From the NCBI GenBank assembly GCA_007120305.1, contig SKNW01000044.1, positions 1-52,329 of the forward strand: 52,329 nucleotides of DNA, read 5' to 3'. The notes under the pieces were generated by a model that was given only the letters and a program-made list of their open reading frames with translations, was not told where the DNA came from and made no database searches. This stretch comes from Gemmatimonadota bacterium (GTDB lineage: Bacteria > Gemmatimonadota > Gemmatimonadetes > Longimicrobiales > Gaopeijiaceae). Every line of letters begins with the position of its first letter. Within the stretch, counting starts at the first letter, position 1. Made by a program: the position numbers and the translations under genes. Below are positions 51,457-52,329 of this stretch, one piece after another.

Positions 51457-52329
51457 GGGCTCCCCGTGGCGCTGGACTTCCCCAGCCACCTGCTGAAGGT
51501 CATGGCCCGGATTCCGCGGACCGGTGCGGGGGGCGCCGAGATGCGCACGGGGGACTGCGCCTCCTCCGGGGGACGCCCGCTCATGTCGATCTGGCTCCCC
51601 TCCGCATCCCCGTGGTACCGAACCCTGGATTCGTCCGCCCAGAAGCCCTCCCGGTCGGCGTAGAGGGAAAGATGCTCCACCCGGAGGCAGAGCTTCTCGA
51701 CCCGGAGGTCGCTCCGCGACTGGTTCACCAGGACCATGGGGCAGATCACCAGGTGGGGCTCCAGGAGGTCGTCCGTGACCTGGCGCCGGGCGGTGGTGGG
51801 AAGCCAGGAACACGGCTCCCCCTCGAGGAATCCTCCCCACCAGGTGTCACTCAGTTCCAGCGTCGGGAGGGTCCGGAGGAGCGTCGGCGCCGTGGCAGCG
51901 GGCAGGTCCACCTCGACCCGGATGCGCAGGGGGACGCGGATGAACACGCGGGCTTCGGCCCGGGGGAGAAGCGAGAAGGGTACCTCCGGCTGGACGATGA
52001 GCGGTCGATCCGGAAGGGAAGGGCGAAGCGCGACGGAGGGGGGGCGTGCGTTCGGTTCCCCGGTTCCCGCCGTGGCCGACTCGGTTCCGTGGGCGGGAAT
52101 GGCCCAGCGCGACCAGGCCCGCGCGTCCTCGGGCGGGGCGCCCTCGTCCCCGGAACCCCCCGGATCGGCAACGATGCAGTCGGCCAGGCGGATCTCCCCC
52201 TGCACGAAGCGGAGCCAGAGCTCCCGCGGGCCGATGTTCCGTCGGACCGGCTCTCCGGAGGCGAGGGGGACAATCCCCCAGGGCGCGCGAAGGGGTGACG
52301 TGTCGGATGACGTGTCGGGCGGAGGGCTC
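51453..52329 (-). CDS. DUF432-like protein, 5' end cut by the window edge
   Basis: About 291 residues are visible; the frame continues to the last complete codon at 52328 with no convincing start, so the gene begins outside the window. A GTG near 52205 gives 250 aa, but the upstream in-frame sequence (APWGIVPLASG, NIGPRELWLRFVQGEIRLAD) looks like real coding sequence. The body has PEVPFSLLPRAEARVFIRVP and SRSDLRVEKLCLRVEHLSLYADREGFWADESRVRY, reminiscent of DUF432 proteins. I am moderately sure of the family. The 4-base overlap with mscS indicates coupled translation. Confidence 0.7.
   Translation of the reverse strand, partial: SPPPDTSSDTSPLRAPWGIVPLASGEPVRRNIGPRELWLRFVQGEIRLADCIVADPGGSGDEGAPPEDARAWSRWAIPAHGTESATAGTGEPNARPPSVALRPSLPDRPLIVQPEVPFSLLPRAEARVFIRVPLRIRVEVDLPAATAPTLLRTLPTLELSDTWWGGFLEGEPCSWLPTTARRQVTDDLLEPHLVICPMVLVNQSRSDLRVEKLCLRVEHLSLYADREGFWADESRVRYHGDAEGSQIDMSGRPPEEAQSPVRISAPPAPVRGIRAMTFSRWLGKSSATGSP

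Overview
This 52.3-kb window is high-GC bacterial chromosome, densely coded on both strands. There are no rRNA or tRNA genes, CRISPR arrays, phage genes or insertion sequences that I can see. The gene set fits a Gram-negative aerobe: outer-membrane barrels, several lipoproteins with lipobox cysteines, a caa3-type cytochrome oxidase with fused cytochrome c, ETF:ubiquinone oxidoreductase, a YpdA-like (bacillithiol-type) reductase, and secreted amidohydrolase and serine hydrolase genes. My best guess is Gemmatimonadota. This is inference from gene content and style, not from a marker gene.

Region by region: (a) 24-5802, minus strand: a flavoprotein, an NtrY-like kinase, an NtrC-like sigma-54 activator and an unusual beta-helix/Omp85 barrel protein. 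(b) 5840-9694, minus: ribosomal protein L33 and a three-gene ABC-2 exporter. (c) 9920-13621, minus: a GspE/PilB ATPase with extra C-terminal zinc ribbons, then the relic 3' end of an M20 amidohydrolase on the plus strand, then an alkaline-phosphatase-superfamily enzyme and an unknown protein. (d) 13942-16144, plus: a coupled kinase-like/YIP1/CsaA cluster. (e) 16371-22458, plus: a Trm112-like protein, CoxB-cyt c, CtaD, CtaE, subunit IV, CtaG and a DUF481-type barrel, preceded by a perfect 8-2-8 palindrome. (f) 22431-29765: PhzF and a VWA protein (minus), MutY and two tandem-Usp proteins (plus), and a MoxR/ChlI-type AAA+ ATPase (minus) that is the probable partner of the VWA protein. (g) 29944-34700, plus: ETF-QO, amidohydrolase, serine hydrolase. 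(h) 34661-38229, minus: a lytic transglycosylase lipoprotein and an M50 site-2-type protease with CBS domains. (i) 38444-45556: Lon with a long acidic insertion, a lipoprotein (minus), a SirB1-like protein, YgfZ and MgtE. (j) 45528-49705: YpdA (minus) diverging from a small helical protein plus a LuxE/LuxC-like fatty-acid reductase pair with no luciferase genes. (k) 49712-52329, minus: an AbrB-type regulator, an unknown 95-aa protein, an MscS channel and a DUF432-like protein cut by the window edge.

Most of the window is ordinary housekeeping, respiration and envelope biology. The points most worth following up are the LuxE/LuxC pair with its coupled small protein, the acidic insertion in Lon next to the Walker A motif, the ETF-QO lacking one canonical Fe-S cysteine, the zinc-ribbon tail on the GspE/PilB ATPase, the palindrome ahead of the oxidase cluster, the beta-helix/Omp85 hybrid tied to a two-component system, and the M20 gene relic. 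Regulatory sites were called by eye and carry modest confidence. Long antisense reading frames caused by GC-rich codon use were discarded.
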